Positions 52,001-64,000 of a DNA stretch of 64,000 nucleotides are shown here, in pieces. The notes under the pieces are model-generated. The model ran no database searches and was not told the origin of the DNA. It saw nothing but the letters and a program-made list of their open reading frames with translations. The DNA is from Litoditis marina. Lineage: Eukaryota > Nematoda > Chromadorea > Rhabditida > Rhabditidae. Position 1 is the first letter of the stretch; each line of letters opens with the position of its first letter. The translations under genes and the position numbers were made by a program. The stretch is from the NCBI GenBank assembly GCA_964036275.1, contig CAXIWQ010000254.1, positions 186,001-250,000 of the forward strand, read 5' to 3'.

Positions 52001-55000
52001 AGCCGTATAAACTTTTTTTTGTAGCTTTACGGCAAAGAGTCGATAACCGCGTCAATTCGTATTTTGTGGCTGTGCGCCACAGAATAGATAGTCGTATTAG
52101 GTTTTTGTAGCTGGGAGCAACAGACTTGATAGCCGCATAAACTTTTCTCTGTAACTGCAAGCCAAAAAGTCGATAACCGCGTTAATTCGTATTTTGTGGC
52201 TGTGCGCCACAGAATAGATTGTCGTATTAGGTGTTTGTATCTGGGAGCAACAGATTTGATAGCCGTATGAACTTTTATCTTTAACTGCAAGCCAAAAAGT
52301 CGATAACCGCGTTAATTCGTATTTTGTGGCTGTGCGCCACAGAATAGATTGTCGTATTAGGTGTTTGTATCTGGGAGCAACAGATTTGATAGCCGTATGA
52401 AATATTCTCTGTAACTGCGAGGCAAAGAGTCAATAACCGCGTTAATTCGTCTTTTGTGGCTGTGCGCCACAGAATATATAGTCGTATTAGGTTTTTGTAG
52501 CTGGGAGCAACAGACTTGATAGCCGTATGATTTTTTTTTGTAGCTGCAAGTCAAAATGTCAATAACCGCGTTAATTCGTCTTTGTGGCTGTGCGCCACAG
52601 AATATATTGTCGTATTAGGTTTTTGTAGCTGGGAGCAACAGATTTGATAGCCGTATGAAATGTTCTCTGTAACTGCGAGGCAAAGAGTCAATAACCGCGT
52701 TAATTCGTATTTTGTGGCTGTGCGCCACAGAATATACAGTCGTCTTAGGTTTTTGTATCTGGGAGCAACAGACTTGATAGCCGTATGAACTTTTTTCTGT
52801 AGCTGCAAGGCAAAGAGTCAATAACCGCGTTAAGTCGTCTTTTGTGGCTGTGCGCCACAGAATATATAGTCGTGTTAGGTCTTTGTAGCTGGAGCAACAT
52901 ACTTGATAGCCGTATAAACTTTTTTTTGTAGCTTTACGGCAAAGAGTCAATAACCGCGTTAATTTGTCTTTTGTGGCTGTGCGCCACAGAATATGAAGTC
53001 GTATTAGGTTTTTGTAGCTGTAAGCAACAGACTTGATAGCCGCATAAACTTTTCTCTGTAACTGCAAGCCAAAAAGTCGATAACCGCGTTAATTCGTAGT
53101 TTGTGGCTGTGCGCCACAGAATAGATTGTCGTATTAGGTTTTTGTTGCTGGGAGCAACAGACTTGATAGCCGTATGAACTTTTCTCTGTAGCTGCAAGCC
53201 AACAAGTCGATAACCGCGATAATTTGTTTTTGTGGCTGTGCGCCACAGAATAGATTGTCGTATTAGGTTTTTGTAGCTGGGAGCAACAGATTTGATAGCC
53301 GTATGAATATTCTCTGTAGCTGCAAGGCAAAGAGTCGATAACCGCGTCAATTCGTATTTTGTGGCTGTGCGCCACAGAATAGATAGTCGTATTAGGTTTT
53401 TGTAGCTGGGAGCAACAGACTTGATAGCCGCATAAACTTTTCTCTGTAACTGCAAGCCAAAAAGTCGATAACCGCGTTAATTCGTATTTTGTGGCTGTGC
53501 GCCACAGAATAGATTGTCGTATTAGGTGTTTGTATCTGGGAGCAACAGATTTGATAGCCGTATGAACTTTTCTCTTTAACTGCAAGCCAAAAAGTCGATA
53601 ACCGCGTTAATTCGTATTTTGTGGCTGTGCGCCACAGAATAGATTGTCGTATTATGTGTTGTATCTGGGAGCAACAGATTTGATAGCCGTATGAAATATT
53701 CTCTGTAACTGCGAGGCAAAGAGTCAATAACCGCGTTAATTCGTCTTTTGTGGCTGTGCGCCACAGAATATATAGTCGTATTAGGTTTTTGTAGCTGGAG
53801 CAACAGACTTGATAGCCGTATGATTTTTTTTGTAGCTGCAAGTCAAAATGTCAATAACCGCGTTAATTCGTCTTTGTGGCTGTGCGCCACAGAATATATT
53901 GTCGTATTAGGTTTTTGTAGCTGGGAGCAACAGATTTGATAGCCGTATGAAATGTTCTCTGTAACTGCGAGGCAAAGAGTCAATAACCGCGTTAATTCGT
54001 CTTTTGTGGCTGTGCGCCACAGAATATATAGTCGTATTAGGTTTTGTTGCTGGGAGCAACAGACTTGATAGCCGTATAAACTTTTTTCTGTAGCTGCAAG
54101 GCAAAGAGTCAATAACCGCGTTAATTTGTCTTTTGTGGTTGTGCGCCACAGAATATAAAGTCGTATTAGGTTTTTGTAGTTGGGAGCAACAGACTTGATA
54201 GCCGTATGATTTTTTTTCTGTAGGTGCAAGGCAAAGAGTCAATAACCGCGTTAATTTGTATTTGGTGGATGTGCGCCACAAAATAGATTGTCGTATTAGG
54301 TTTTTGTAGCTGGGAGCAACAGACTTGATAGCCGTATGAACTTTTTTCTGTAGCTGCAAGGCAAAGAGTCAATAACCGCGTTAAGTCGTCTTTTGTGGCT
54401 GTGCGCCACAGAATATACAGTCGTCTTAGGTTTTTGTATCTGGGAGCAACAGACTTGATAGCCGTATGAACTTTTTTCTGTAGCTGCAAGGCAAAGAGTC
54501 AATAACCGCGTTAAGTCGTCTTTTGTGGCTGTGCGCCACAGAATATATAGTCGTGTTAGGTCTTTGTAGCTGGGAGCAACATACTTGATAGCCGTATAAA
54601 CTTTTTTTTTGTAGCTTTACGGCAAAGAGTCGATAACCGCGTCAATTCGTATTTTGTGGCTGTGCGCCACAGAATAGATAGTCGTATTAGGTTTTTGTAG
54701 CTGGGAGCAACAGACTTGATAGCCGCATAAACTTTTCTCTGTAACTGCAAGCCAAAAAGTCGATAACCGCGTTAATTCGTATTTTGTGGCTGTGCGCCAC
54801 AGAATAGATTGTCGTATTAGGTGTTTGTATCTGGGAGCAACAGATTTGATAGCCGTATGAACTTTTATCTTTAACTGCAAGCCAAAAAGTCGATAACCGC
54901 GTTAATTCGTATTTTGTGGCTGTGCGCCACAGAATAGATTGTCGTATTAGGTGTTTGTATCTGGGAGCAACAGATTTGATAGCCGTATGAAATATTCTCT

Positions 55001-58000
55001 GTAACTGCGAGGCAAAGAGTCAATAACCGCGTTAATTCGTCTTTTGTGGCTGTGCGCCACAGAATATATAGTCGTATTAGGTTTTTGTAGCTGGGAGCAA
55101 CAGACTTGATAGCCGTATGATTTTTTTTTGTAGCTGCAAGTCAAAATGTCAATAACCGCGTTAATTCGTCTTTGTGGCTGTGCGCCACAGAATATATTGT
55201 CGTATTAGGTTTTTGTAGCTGGGAGCAACAGATTTGATAGCCGTATGAAATGTTCTCTGTAACTGCGAGGCAAAGAGTCAATAACCGCGTTAATTCGTAT
55301 TTTGTGGCTGTGCGCCACAGAATATACAGTCGTCTTAGGGTTTTTGTATCTGGAGCAAACAGACTTGATAGCCGTATGAACTTTTTTCTGTAGCTGCAAG
55401 GCAAAGAGTCAATAACCGCGTTAAGTCGTCTTTTGTGGGCTGTGCGCCACAGAATATATAGTCGTGTTAGGTCTTTGTAGCTGGGAGCAACATACTTGAT
55501 AGCCGTATAAACTTTTTTTTGTAGCTTTACGGCAAAGAGTCAATAACCGCGTTAATTTGTCTTTTGTGGCTGTGCGCCACAGAATATGAAGTCGTATTAG
55601 GTTTTTGTAGCTGTAAGCAACAGACTTGATAGCCGCATAAACTTTTCTCTGTAACTGCAAGCCAAAAAGTCGATAACCGCGTTAATTCGTATTTTGTGGC
55701 TGTGCGCCACAGAATAGATTGTCGTATTAGGTTTTTGTTGCTGGGAGCAACAGACTTGATAGCCGTATGAACTTTTCTCTGTAGCTGCAAGCCAACAAGT
55801 CGATAACCGCGATAATTTGTTTTTGTGGCTGTGCGCCACAGAATAGATTGTCGTATTAGGTTTTTGTAGCTGGGAGCAACAGATTTGATAGCCGTATGAA
55901 ATATTCTCTGTAGCTGCAAGGCAAAGAGTCGATAACCGCGTCAATTCGTATTTTGTGGCTGTGCGCCACAGAATAGATAGTCGTATTAGGTTTTTGTAGC
56001 TGGGAGCAACAGACTTGATAGCCGCATAAACTTTTCTCTGTAACTGCAAGCCAAAAAGTCGATAACCGCGTTAATTCGTACTTTGTGGCTGTGCGCCACA
56101 GAATAGATTGTCGTATTAGGTGTTTGTATCTGGGAGCAACAGATTTGATAGCCGTATGAACTTTTCTCTTTAACTGCAAGCCAAAAAGTCGATAACCGCG
56201 TTAATTCGTATTTTGTGGCTGTGCGCCACAGAATAGATTGTCGTATTAGGTGTTTGTATCTGGGAGCAACAGATTTGATAGCCGTATGAAATATTCTCTG
56301 TAACTGCGAGGCAAAGAGTCAATAACCGCGTTAATTCGTCTTTTGTGGCTGTGCGCCACAGAATATATAGTCGTATTAGGTTTTTGTAGCTGGGAGCAAC
56401 AGACTTGATAGCCGTATGATTTTTTTTTGTAGCTGCAAGTCAAAATGTCAATAACCGCGTTAATTCGTCTTTGTGGCTGTGCGCCACAGAATATATTGTC
56501 GTATTAGGTTTTTGTAGCTGGGAGCAACAGATTTGATAGCCGTATGAAATGTTCTCTGTAACTGCGAGGCAAAGAGTCAATAACCGCGTTAATTCGTCTT
56601 TTGTGGCTGTGCGCCACAGAATATATAGTCGTATTAGGTTTTTGTTGCTGGGAGCAACAGACTTGATAGCCGTATAAACTTTTTTCTGTAGCTGCAAGGC
56701 AAAGAGTCAATAACCGCGTTAATTTGTCTTTTGTGGTTGTGCGCCACAGAATATAAAGTCGTATTAGGTTTTTGTAGTTGGGAGCAACAGACTTGATAGC
56801 CGTATGATTTTTTTTCTGTAGGTGCAAGGCAAAGAGTCAATAACCGCGTTAATTTGTATTTGGTGGATGTGCGCCACAAAATAGATTGTCGTATTAGGTT
56901 TTTGTAGCTGTGAGCAACAGACTTGATAGCCGTATGAACTTTTTTCTGTAGCTGCAAGGCAAAGAGTCAATAACCGCGTTAAGTCGTCTTTTGTGGCTGT
57001 GCGCCACAGAATATACAGTCGTCTTAGGTTTTTGTATCTGGGAGCAACAGACTTGATAGCCGTATGAACTTTTTTCTGTAGCTGCAAGGCAAAGAGTCAA
57101 TAACCGCGTTAAGTCGTCTTTTGTGGCTGTGCGCCACAGAATATATAGTCGTGTTAGGTCTTTGTAGCTGGGAGCAACATACTTGATAGCCGTATAAACT
57201 TTTTTTTGTAGCTTTACGGCAAAGAGTCAATAACCGCGTTAATTTGTCTTTTGTGGCTGTGCGCCACAGAATATGAAGTCGTATTAGGTTTTTGTAGCTG
57301 GGAGCAACAGACTTGATAGCCGCATAAACTTTTCTCTGTAACTGCAAGCCAAAAAGTCGATAACCGCGTTAATTCGTATTTTGTGGCTGTGCGCCACAGA
57401 ATAGATTGTCGTATTAGGTGTTTGTATCTGGGAGCAACAGATTTGATAGCCGTATGAACTTTTCTCTTTAACTGCAAGCCAAAAAGTCGATAACCGCGTT
57501 AATTCGTATTTTGTGGCTGTGCGCCACAGAATCGATTGTCGTATTAGGTGTTTGTATCTGGGAGCAACAGATTTGATAGCCGTATGAAATATTCTCTGTA
57601 ACTGCGAGGCAAAGAGTCAATAACCGCGTTAATTCGTCTTTTGTGGCTGTGCGCCACAGAATATATAGTCGTATTAGGTTTTTGTAGTTGGGAGCAACAG
57701 ACTTGATAGCCGTATGATTTTTTTTCTGTAGGTGCAAGGCAAAGAGTCAATAACCGCGTTAATTTGTATTTGGTGGATGTGCGCCACAAAATAGATTGTC
57801 GTATTAGGTTTTTGTAGCTGTGAGCAACAGACTTGATAGCCGTATGAACTTTTTTCTGTAGCTGCAAGGCAAAGAGTCAATAAACGCGTTAAGTCGTCTT
57901 TTGTGGCTGTGCGCCACAAAATATACAGTCGTCTTAGGTTTTTGTATCTGGGAGCAACAGACTTGATAGCCGTATGAACTTTTTTCTGTAGCTGCAAGGC

Positions 58001-61000
58001 AAAGAGTCAATAACCGCGTTAAGTCGTCTTTTGTGGCTGTGCGCCACAGAATATATAGTCGTGTTAGGTCTTTGTAGCTGGGAGCAACATACTTGATAGC
58101 CGTATAAACTTTTTTTTGTAGCTTTACGGCAAAGAGTCAATAACCGCGTTAATTTGTCTTTTGTGGCTGTGCGCCACAGAATATGAAGTCGTATTAGGTT
58201 TTTGTAGCTGGGAGCAACAGACTTGATAGCCGCATAAACTTTTCTCTGTAACTGCAAGCCAAAAAGTCGATAACCGCGTTAATTCGTATTTTGTGGCTGT
58301 GCGCCACAGAATAGATTGTCGTATTAGGTTTTTGTTGCTGGGAGCAACAGACTTGATAGCCGTATGAACTTTTCTCTGTAGCTGCAAGCCAACAAGTCGA
58401 TAACCGCGATAATTTGTTTTTGTGGCTGTGCGCCACAGAATAGATTGTCGTATTAGGTTTTTGTAGCTGGGAGCAACAGATTTGATAGCCGTATGAAATA
58501 TTCTCTGTAGCTGCAAGGCAAAGAGTCGATAACCGCGTCAATTCGTATTTTGTGGCTGTGCGCCACAGAATAGATAGTCGTATTAGGTTTTTGTAGCTGG
58601 GAGCAACAGACTTGATAGCCGCATAAACTTTTCTCTGTAACTGCAAGCCAAAAAGTCGATAACCGCGTTAATTCGTACTTTGTGGCTGTGCGCCACAGAA
58701 TAGATTGTCGTATTAGGTGTTTGTATCTGGGAGCAACAGATTTGATAGCCGTATGAACTTTTCTCTTTAACTGCAAGCCAAAAAGTCGATAACCGCGTTA
58801 ATTCGTATTTTGTGGCTGTGCGCCACAGAATAGATTGTCGTATTAGGTGTTTGTATCTGGGAGCAACAGATTTGATAGCCGTATGAAATATTCTCTGTAA
58901 CTGCGAGGCAAAGAGTCAATAACCGCGTTAATTCGTCTTTTGTGGCTGTGCGCCACAGAATATATAGTCGTATTAGGTTTTTGTAGCTGGGAGCAACAGA
59001 CTTGATAGCCGTATGATTTTTTTTTGTAGCTGCAAGTCAAAATGTCAATAACCGCGTTAATTCGTCTTTGTGGCTGTGCGCCACAGAATATATTGTCGTA
59101 TTAGGTTTTTGTAGCTGGGAGCAACAGATTTGATAGCCGTATGAAATGTTCTCTGTAACTGCGAGGCAAAGAGTCAATAACCGCGTTAATTCGTCTTTTG
59201 TGGCTGTGCGCCACAGAATATATAGTCGTATTAGGTTTTTGTTGCTGGGAGCAACAGACTTGATAGCCGTATAAACTTTTTTCTGTAGCTGCAAGGCAAA
59301 GAGTCAATAACCGCGTTAATTTGTCTTTTGTGGTTGTGCGCCACAGAATATAAAGTCGTATTAGGTTTTTGTAGTTGGGAGCAACAGACTTGATAGCCGT
59401 ATGATTTTTTTTCTGTAGGTGCAAGGCAAAGAGTCAATAACCGCGTTAATTTGTATTTGGTGGATGTGCGCCACAAAATAGATTGTCGTATTAGGTTTTT
59501 GTAGCTGTGAGCAACAGACTTGATAGCCGTATGAACTTTTTTCTGTAGCTGCAAGGCAAAGAGTCAATAACCGCGTTAAGTCGTCTTTTGTGGCTGTGCG
59601 CCACAGAATATACAGTCGTCTTAGGTTTTTGTATCTGGGAGCAACAGACTTGATAGCCGTATGAACTTTTTTCTGTAGCTGCAAGGCAAAGAGTCAATAA
59701 CCGCGTTAAGTCGTCTTTTGTGGCTGTGCGCCACAGAATATATAGTCGTGTTAGGTCTTTGTAGCTGGGAGCAACATACTTGATAGCCGTATAAACTTTT
59801 TTTTGTAGCTTTACGGCAAAGAGTCAATAACCGCGTTAATTTGTCTTTTGTGGCTGTGCGCCACAGAATATGAAGTCGTATTAGGTTTTTGTAGCTGGGA
59901 GCAACAGACTTGATAGCCGCATAAACTTTTCTCTGTAACTGCAAGCCAAAAAGTCGATAACCGCGTTAATTCGTATTTTGTGGCTGTGCGCCACAGAATA
60001 GATTGTCGTATTAGGTTTTTGTAGCTGGGAGCAACAGATTTGATAGCCGTATGAAATGTTCTCTGTAACTGCGAGGCAAAGAGTCAATAACCGCGTTAAT
60101 TCGTCTTTTGTGGCTGTGCGCCACAGAATATATAGTCGTATTAGGTTTTTGTTGCTGGGAGCAACAGACTTGATAGCCGTATGAACCTTTCTCTGTAGCT
60201 GCAAGCCAACAAGTCGATAACCGCGATAATTTGTTTTTGTGGCTGTGCGCCACAGAATAGATTGTCGTATTAGGTTTTTGTAGCTGGGAGCAACAGATTT
60301 GATAGCCGTACGAAATATTCTCTGTAGCTGCAAGGCAAAGAGTCGATAACCGCGTCAATTCGTATTTTGTGGCTGTGCGCCACAGAATAGATAGTCGTAT
60401 TAGGTTTTTGTAGCTGGGAGCAACAGACTTGATAGCCGCATAAACTTTTCTCTGTAACTGCAAGCCAAAAAGTCGATAACCGCGTTAATTCGTATTTTGT
60501 GGCTGTGCGCCACAGAATAGATTGTCGTATTAGGTGTTTGTATCTGGGAGCAACAGATTTGATAGCCGTATGAACTTTTCTCTTTAACTGCAAGCCAAAA
60601 AGTCGATAACCGCGTTAATTCGTATTTTGTGGCTGTGCGCCACAGAATAGATTGTCGTATTAGGTGTTTGTATCTGGGAGCAACAGATTTGATAGCCGTA
60701 TGAAATATTCTCTGTAACTGCGAGGCAAAGAGTCAATAACCGCGTTAATTCGTCTTTTGTGGCTGTGCGCCACAGAATATATAGTCGTATTAGGTTTTTG
60801 TAGCTGGGAGCAACAGACTTGATAGCCGTATGAACTTTTCTCTGTAGCTGCAAGCCAACAAGTCGATAACCGCGATAATTTGTTTTTGTGGCTGTGCGCC
60901 ACAGAATAGATTGTCGTATTAGGTTTTTGTAGCTGGGAGCAACAGATTTGATAGCCGTATGAAATATTCTCTGTAGCTGCAAGGCAAAGAGTCGATAACC

Positions 61001-61575
61001 GCGTTAATTCGTATTTTGTGGCTGTGCGCCACAGAATAGATTGTCGTATTAGGTGTTTGTATCTGGGAGCAACAGATTTGATAGCCGTATGAACTTTTCT
61101 CTTTAACTGCAAGCCAAAAAGTCGATAACCGCGTTAATTCGTATTTTGTGGCTGTGCGCCACAGAATAGATTGTCGTATTAGGTGTTTGTATCTGGGAGC
61201 AACAGATTTGATAGCCGTATGAAATATTCTCTGTAACTGCGAGGCAAAGAGTCAATAACCGCGTTAATTCGTCTTTTGTGGCTGTGCGCCACAGAATATA
61301 TAGTCGTATTAGGTTTTTGTAGCTGGGAGCAACAGACTTGATAGCCGTATGATTTTTTTTTGTAGCTGCAAGTCAAAATGTCAATAACCGCGTTAATTCG
61401 TCTTTGTGGCTGTGCGCCACAGAATATATTGTCGTATTAGGTTTTTGTAGCTGGGAGCAACAGATTTGATAGCCGTATGAAATGTTCTCTGTAACTGCGA
61501 GGCAAAGAGTCAATAACCGCGTTAATTCGTCTTTTGTGGCTGTGCGCCACAGAATATATAGTCGTATTAGGTTTT

Positions 61576-61592
61576 TGTTGCTGGGAGCAACA
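61576..61592. other. Perfect dyad in subunit 2 (family A variant)
   Basis: TGTTGCT-GGG-AGCAACA has a perfect 7-bp stem with a 3-nt loop. The commoner version, TGTAGCTGGGAGCAACA, has one A-A mismatch in the stem. The perfect form appears only in the family A domains. It sits at the same place within its subunit as the dyad of subunit 1. Confidence 0.7.
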
Positions 61593-62740
61593 GACTTGAT
61601 AGCCGTATGAACTTTTCTCTGTAGCTGCAAGCCAACAAGTCGATAACCGCGATAATTTGTTTTTGTGGCTGTGCGCCACAGAATAGATTGTCGTATTAGG
61701 TTTTTGTAGCTGGGAGCAACAGATTTGATAGCCGTATGAAATATTCTCTGTAGCTGCAAGGCAAAGAGTCGATAACCGCGTCAATTCGTATTTTGTGGCT
61801 GTGCGCCACAGAATAGATAGTCGTATTAGGTTTTTGTAGCTGGGAGCAACAGACTTGATAGCCGCATAAACTTTTCTCTGTAACTGCAAGCCAAAAAGTC
61901 GATAACCGCGTTAATTCGTATTTTGTGGCTGTGCGCCACAGAATAGATTGTCGTATTAGGTGTTTGTATCTGGGAGCAACAGATTTAATAGCCGTATGAA
62001 CTTTTCTCTTTAACTGCAAGCCAAAAAGTCGATAACCGCGTTAATTCGTATTTTGTGGCTGTGCGCCACAGAATAGATTGTCGTATTAGGTGTTTGTATC
62101 TGGGAGCAACAGATTTGATAGCCGTATGAAATATTCTCTGTAACTGCGAGCCAAAAAGTCAATAACCGCGTTAATTCGTCTTTTGTGGCTGTGCGCCACA
62201 GAATATATAGTCGTATTAGGTTTTTGTAGCTGGGAGCAACAGACTTGATAGCCGTATGATTTTTTTTTGTAGCTGCAAGTCAAAATGTCAATAACCGCGT
62301 TAATTCGTCTTTGTGGCTGTGCGCCACAGAATATATTGTCGTATTAGGTTTTTGTAGCTGGGAGCAACAGATTTGATAGCCGTATGAAATGTTCTCTGTA
62401 ACTGCGAGGCAAAGAGTCAATAACCGCGTTAATTCGTCTTTTGTGGCTGTGCGCCACAGAATATATAGTCGTATTAGGTTTTTGTTGCTGGGAGCAACAG
62501 ACTTGATAGCCGTATGAACTTTTCTCTGTAGCTGCAAGCCAACAAGTCGATAACCGCGATAATTTGTTTTTGTGGCTGTGCGCCACAGAATAGATTGTCG
62601 TATTAGGTTTTTGTAGCTGGGAGCAACAGATTTGATAGCCGTATGAAATATTCTCTGTAGCTGCAAGGCAAAGAGTCGATAACCGCGTCAATTCGTATTT
62701 TGTGGCTGTGCGCCACAGAATAGATAGTCGTATTAGGTTT

Positions 62741-64000
62741 TTGTAGCTGGGAGCAACATACTTGATAGCCGTATAACCTTTTTCCTGTAGCTGCACGGCA
62801 AAGAGTCAATAACCGCGTTAATTTGTCTTTTGTGGCTGTGCGCCACAGAACATAAAGTCGTATTAGGTTTTCGTAGCTGGGAGCAACAGACTTGATAGCC
62901 GTATGAACTTTTTCTGTAGCTGCAAGGCAAAGAGGTAATAACCGCGTTAATTTGTCTTTTGTGGCTGTGCGCCACAGAATAGATTGTCGTATCAGGTTTT
63001 TGTAGCTGGGAGCAACAGACTTGATAGCCGTATGAACTTTTCTCTGTAGCTGCAAGCCAACAAGTCGATAACCGCGATATTTCGTGTTTTGTGGCTGTGC
63101 GCCACAGAATATAAAGTCGTATTAGGTTTTCGTAGCTGGGAGCAACAGACTTGATAGCCGTATGATTTTTTTTCTGTAGCTGCAAGGCAAAGAGTCAATA
63201 ACCGCGTTAATTTGTCTTTTGTGGCTGTGCGCCACAGAATATAAAGTCGTATTAGGTTTTCGTAGCTGGGAGCAACAGACTTGATAGCCGTATGAACTTT
63301 TTTCTGTAGCTGCAAGGCAAAGAGGTAATAACCGCGTTAATTTGTCTTTTGTGGCTGTGCGCCACAGAATAGATTGTCGTATCAGGTTTTTGTAGCTGGG
63401 AGCAACAGACTTGATAGCCGTATGAACTTTTCTCTGTAGCTGCAAGCCAACAAGTCGATAACCGCGATATTTCGTGTTTTGTGGCTGTGCGCCACAGAAT
63501 ATAAAGTCTTATTAGGTTTTCGTAGCTGGGAGCAACAGACTTGATAGCCGTATGATTTTTTTTCTGTAGCTGCAAGGCAAAGAGTCAATAACCGCGTTAA
63601 TTTGTCTTTTGTGGCTGTGCGCCACAGAATAGATTGTCGTATTAGGTTTTTGTAGCTGGGAGCAACAGACTTGATAGCCGTATGAACTGTTCTCTGTAGC
63701 TGCAAGGCAAAGAGTCGATAACCGCGTTAATTCGTATTTTGTGGCTGTGCGCCACAGAATAGATAGTCGTATTAGGTTTTTTTAGCTGGGAGCAACATAC
63801 TTGATAGCCGTATAACCTTTTTCCTGTAGCTGCACGGCAAAGAGTCAATAACCGCGTTAATTTGTCTTTTGTGGCTGTGCGCCACAGAATATAAAGTCGT
63901 ATTAGGTTTTCGTAGCTGGGAGCAACAGACTTGATAGCCGTATGAATTTTTTTCTGTAGCTGCAAGGCAAAGAGGTAATAACCGCGTTAATTTGTCTTTT
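62741..64000 (+). repeat. Satellite domain C2 (family C monomers), continuing past the window
   Basis: GTATAACCTTTTTCCTG, GTATCAGG and GCGATATTTCGTG return in the order seen at about 12,270-14,300. About 61,373-62,940 matches the region from about 11,805 at an offset near 50,475 bp only in part (clearly at 62,280-62,900), and 62,992 onwards matches 13,036 onwards at 49,956 bp. The last base is inside a monomer, so the array continues. Confidence 0.85.

Larger units (their letters stand above)
46148..62740 (+). repeat. Satellite domain A2 (family A monomers)
   Basis: Family A markers return. About 46,410-47,150 matches about 3,420-4,165 at an offset of 42,988 bp. The TTTAACTGC marker lies at 48,558, 49,815, 50,982, 52,279, 53,574, 54,869, 56,168, 57,466, 58,765, 60,582, 61,101 and 62,008. 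The six intervals from 50,982 to 58,765 are all 1,295-1,299 bp (10 monomers). Longer correspondences run at about 2.59-2.60 kb, for example 51,254, 53,843, 56,440 and 59,037. A 910-bp 7-mer duplication links about 56,640-57,350 with about 57,550-58,260. No gene is seen. Confidence 0.9.

Noticed and set aside
1..64000. CRISPR array
   Set aside because: The repeats are directly contiguous 130-bp units with no unique spacers, and no cas-like gene is present.
1..64000. CENP-B box in the monomer
   Set aside because: TTCG occurs (TTAATTCGTC), but the required downstream CGGG is missing in both orientations, so a centromere role cannot be claimed from this motif.
1..64000. rDNA spacer subrepeats, telomeric repeats or a tRNA cluster
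   Set aside because: No rRNA-like sequence flanks the array, no short G-rich telomere repeat is seen, and I find no tRNA-like A and B box pair in the monomer.

Overview
The whole 64 kb window is one tandem satellite array. The monomer is about 130 bp (about 42% GC in a representative copy), and I estimate roughly 490 head-to-tail copies in a single orientation. The array runs off both ends of the window. I find no protein-coding gene, rRNA or tRNA, and no second interspersed element. The only non-satellite DNA is a 450-bp insertion at 17,683-18,132. It has imperfect 22-bp terminal inverted repeats and a duplicated TTAA target, so it looks like a non-autonomous cut-and-paste transposon (MITE). 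A long satellite with higher-order structure and a TTAA-type MITE point to a eukaryotic nuclear genome, probably an animal and probably heterochromatin. CpG is not depleted in the monomer, which mildly argues against a heavily methylated genome. The species cannot be named from this sequence. || The organisation is nested. (1) The 130-bp monomer is itself an ancient trimer of diverged 41-, 44- and 45-bp subunits. Each opens with TGTRGCTG and ends in a T-run. (2) Monomers form higher-order repeats (HORs) of 7, 8, 10, 13, 15 and about 20 units (910, 1,041, 1,300, 1,688, 1,946 and about 2,597 bp). (3) In the centre, three tandem super-units of 8,403, 7,150 and 8,538 bp (22,057-46,147) share the same ordered monomer variants and differ by internal gains and losses of monomers. 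(4) At the largest scale the order of monomer families is A (1-12,270), C (12,271-14,900), B (14,901-46,147), A (46,148-62,740), C (62,741-end). The right-hand A/C junction repeats the left-hand one at an offset of about 50.5 kb. || Region by region: 1-12,270 family A, including a 15-mer tandem pair; 12,271-14,900 family C, rich in dimer and 4-mer duplications; 14,901-22,056 family B 8-mers and a 10-mer pair, broken by the TTAA element; 22,057-46,147 the three super-units; 46,148-62,740 family A again with about 1.3 and 2.6 kb HORs; 62,741-64,000 family C again. Two stretches (about 8.57-10.13 kb and 47.43-55.44 kb) carry many unshared one-base indels and look like unpolished assembly. || Open frames of about 320 bp on the minus strand are a by-product of the repeat. 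The monomer length is 1 modulo 3, most such frames start at TTG, and they overlap in every phase. I do not annotate them as genes.
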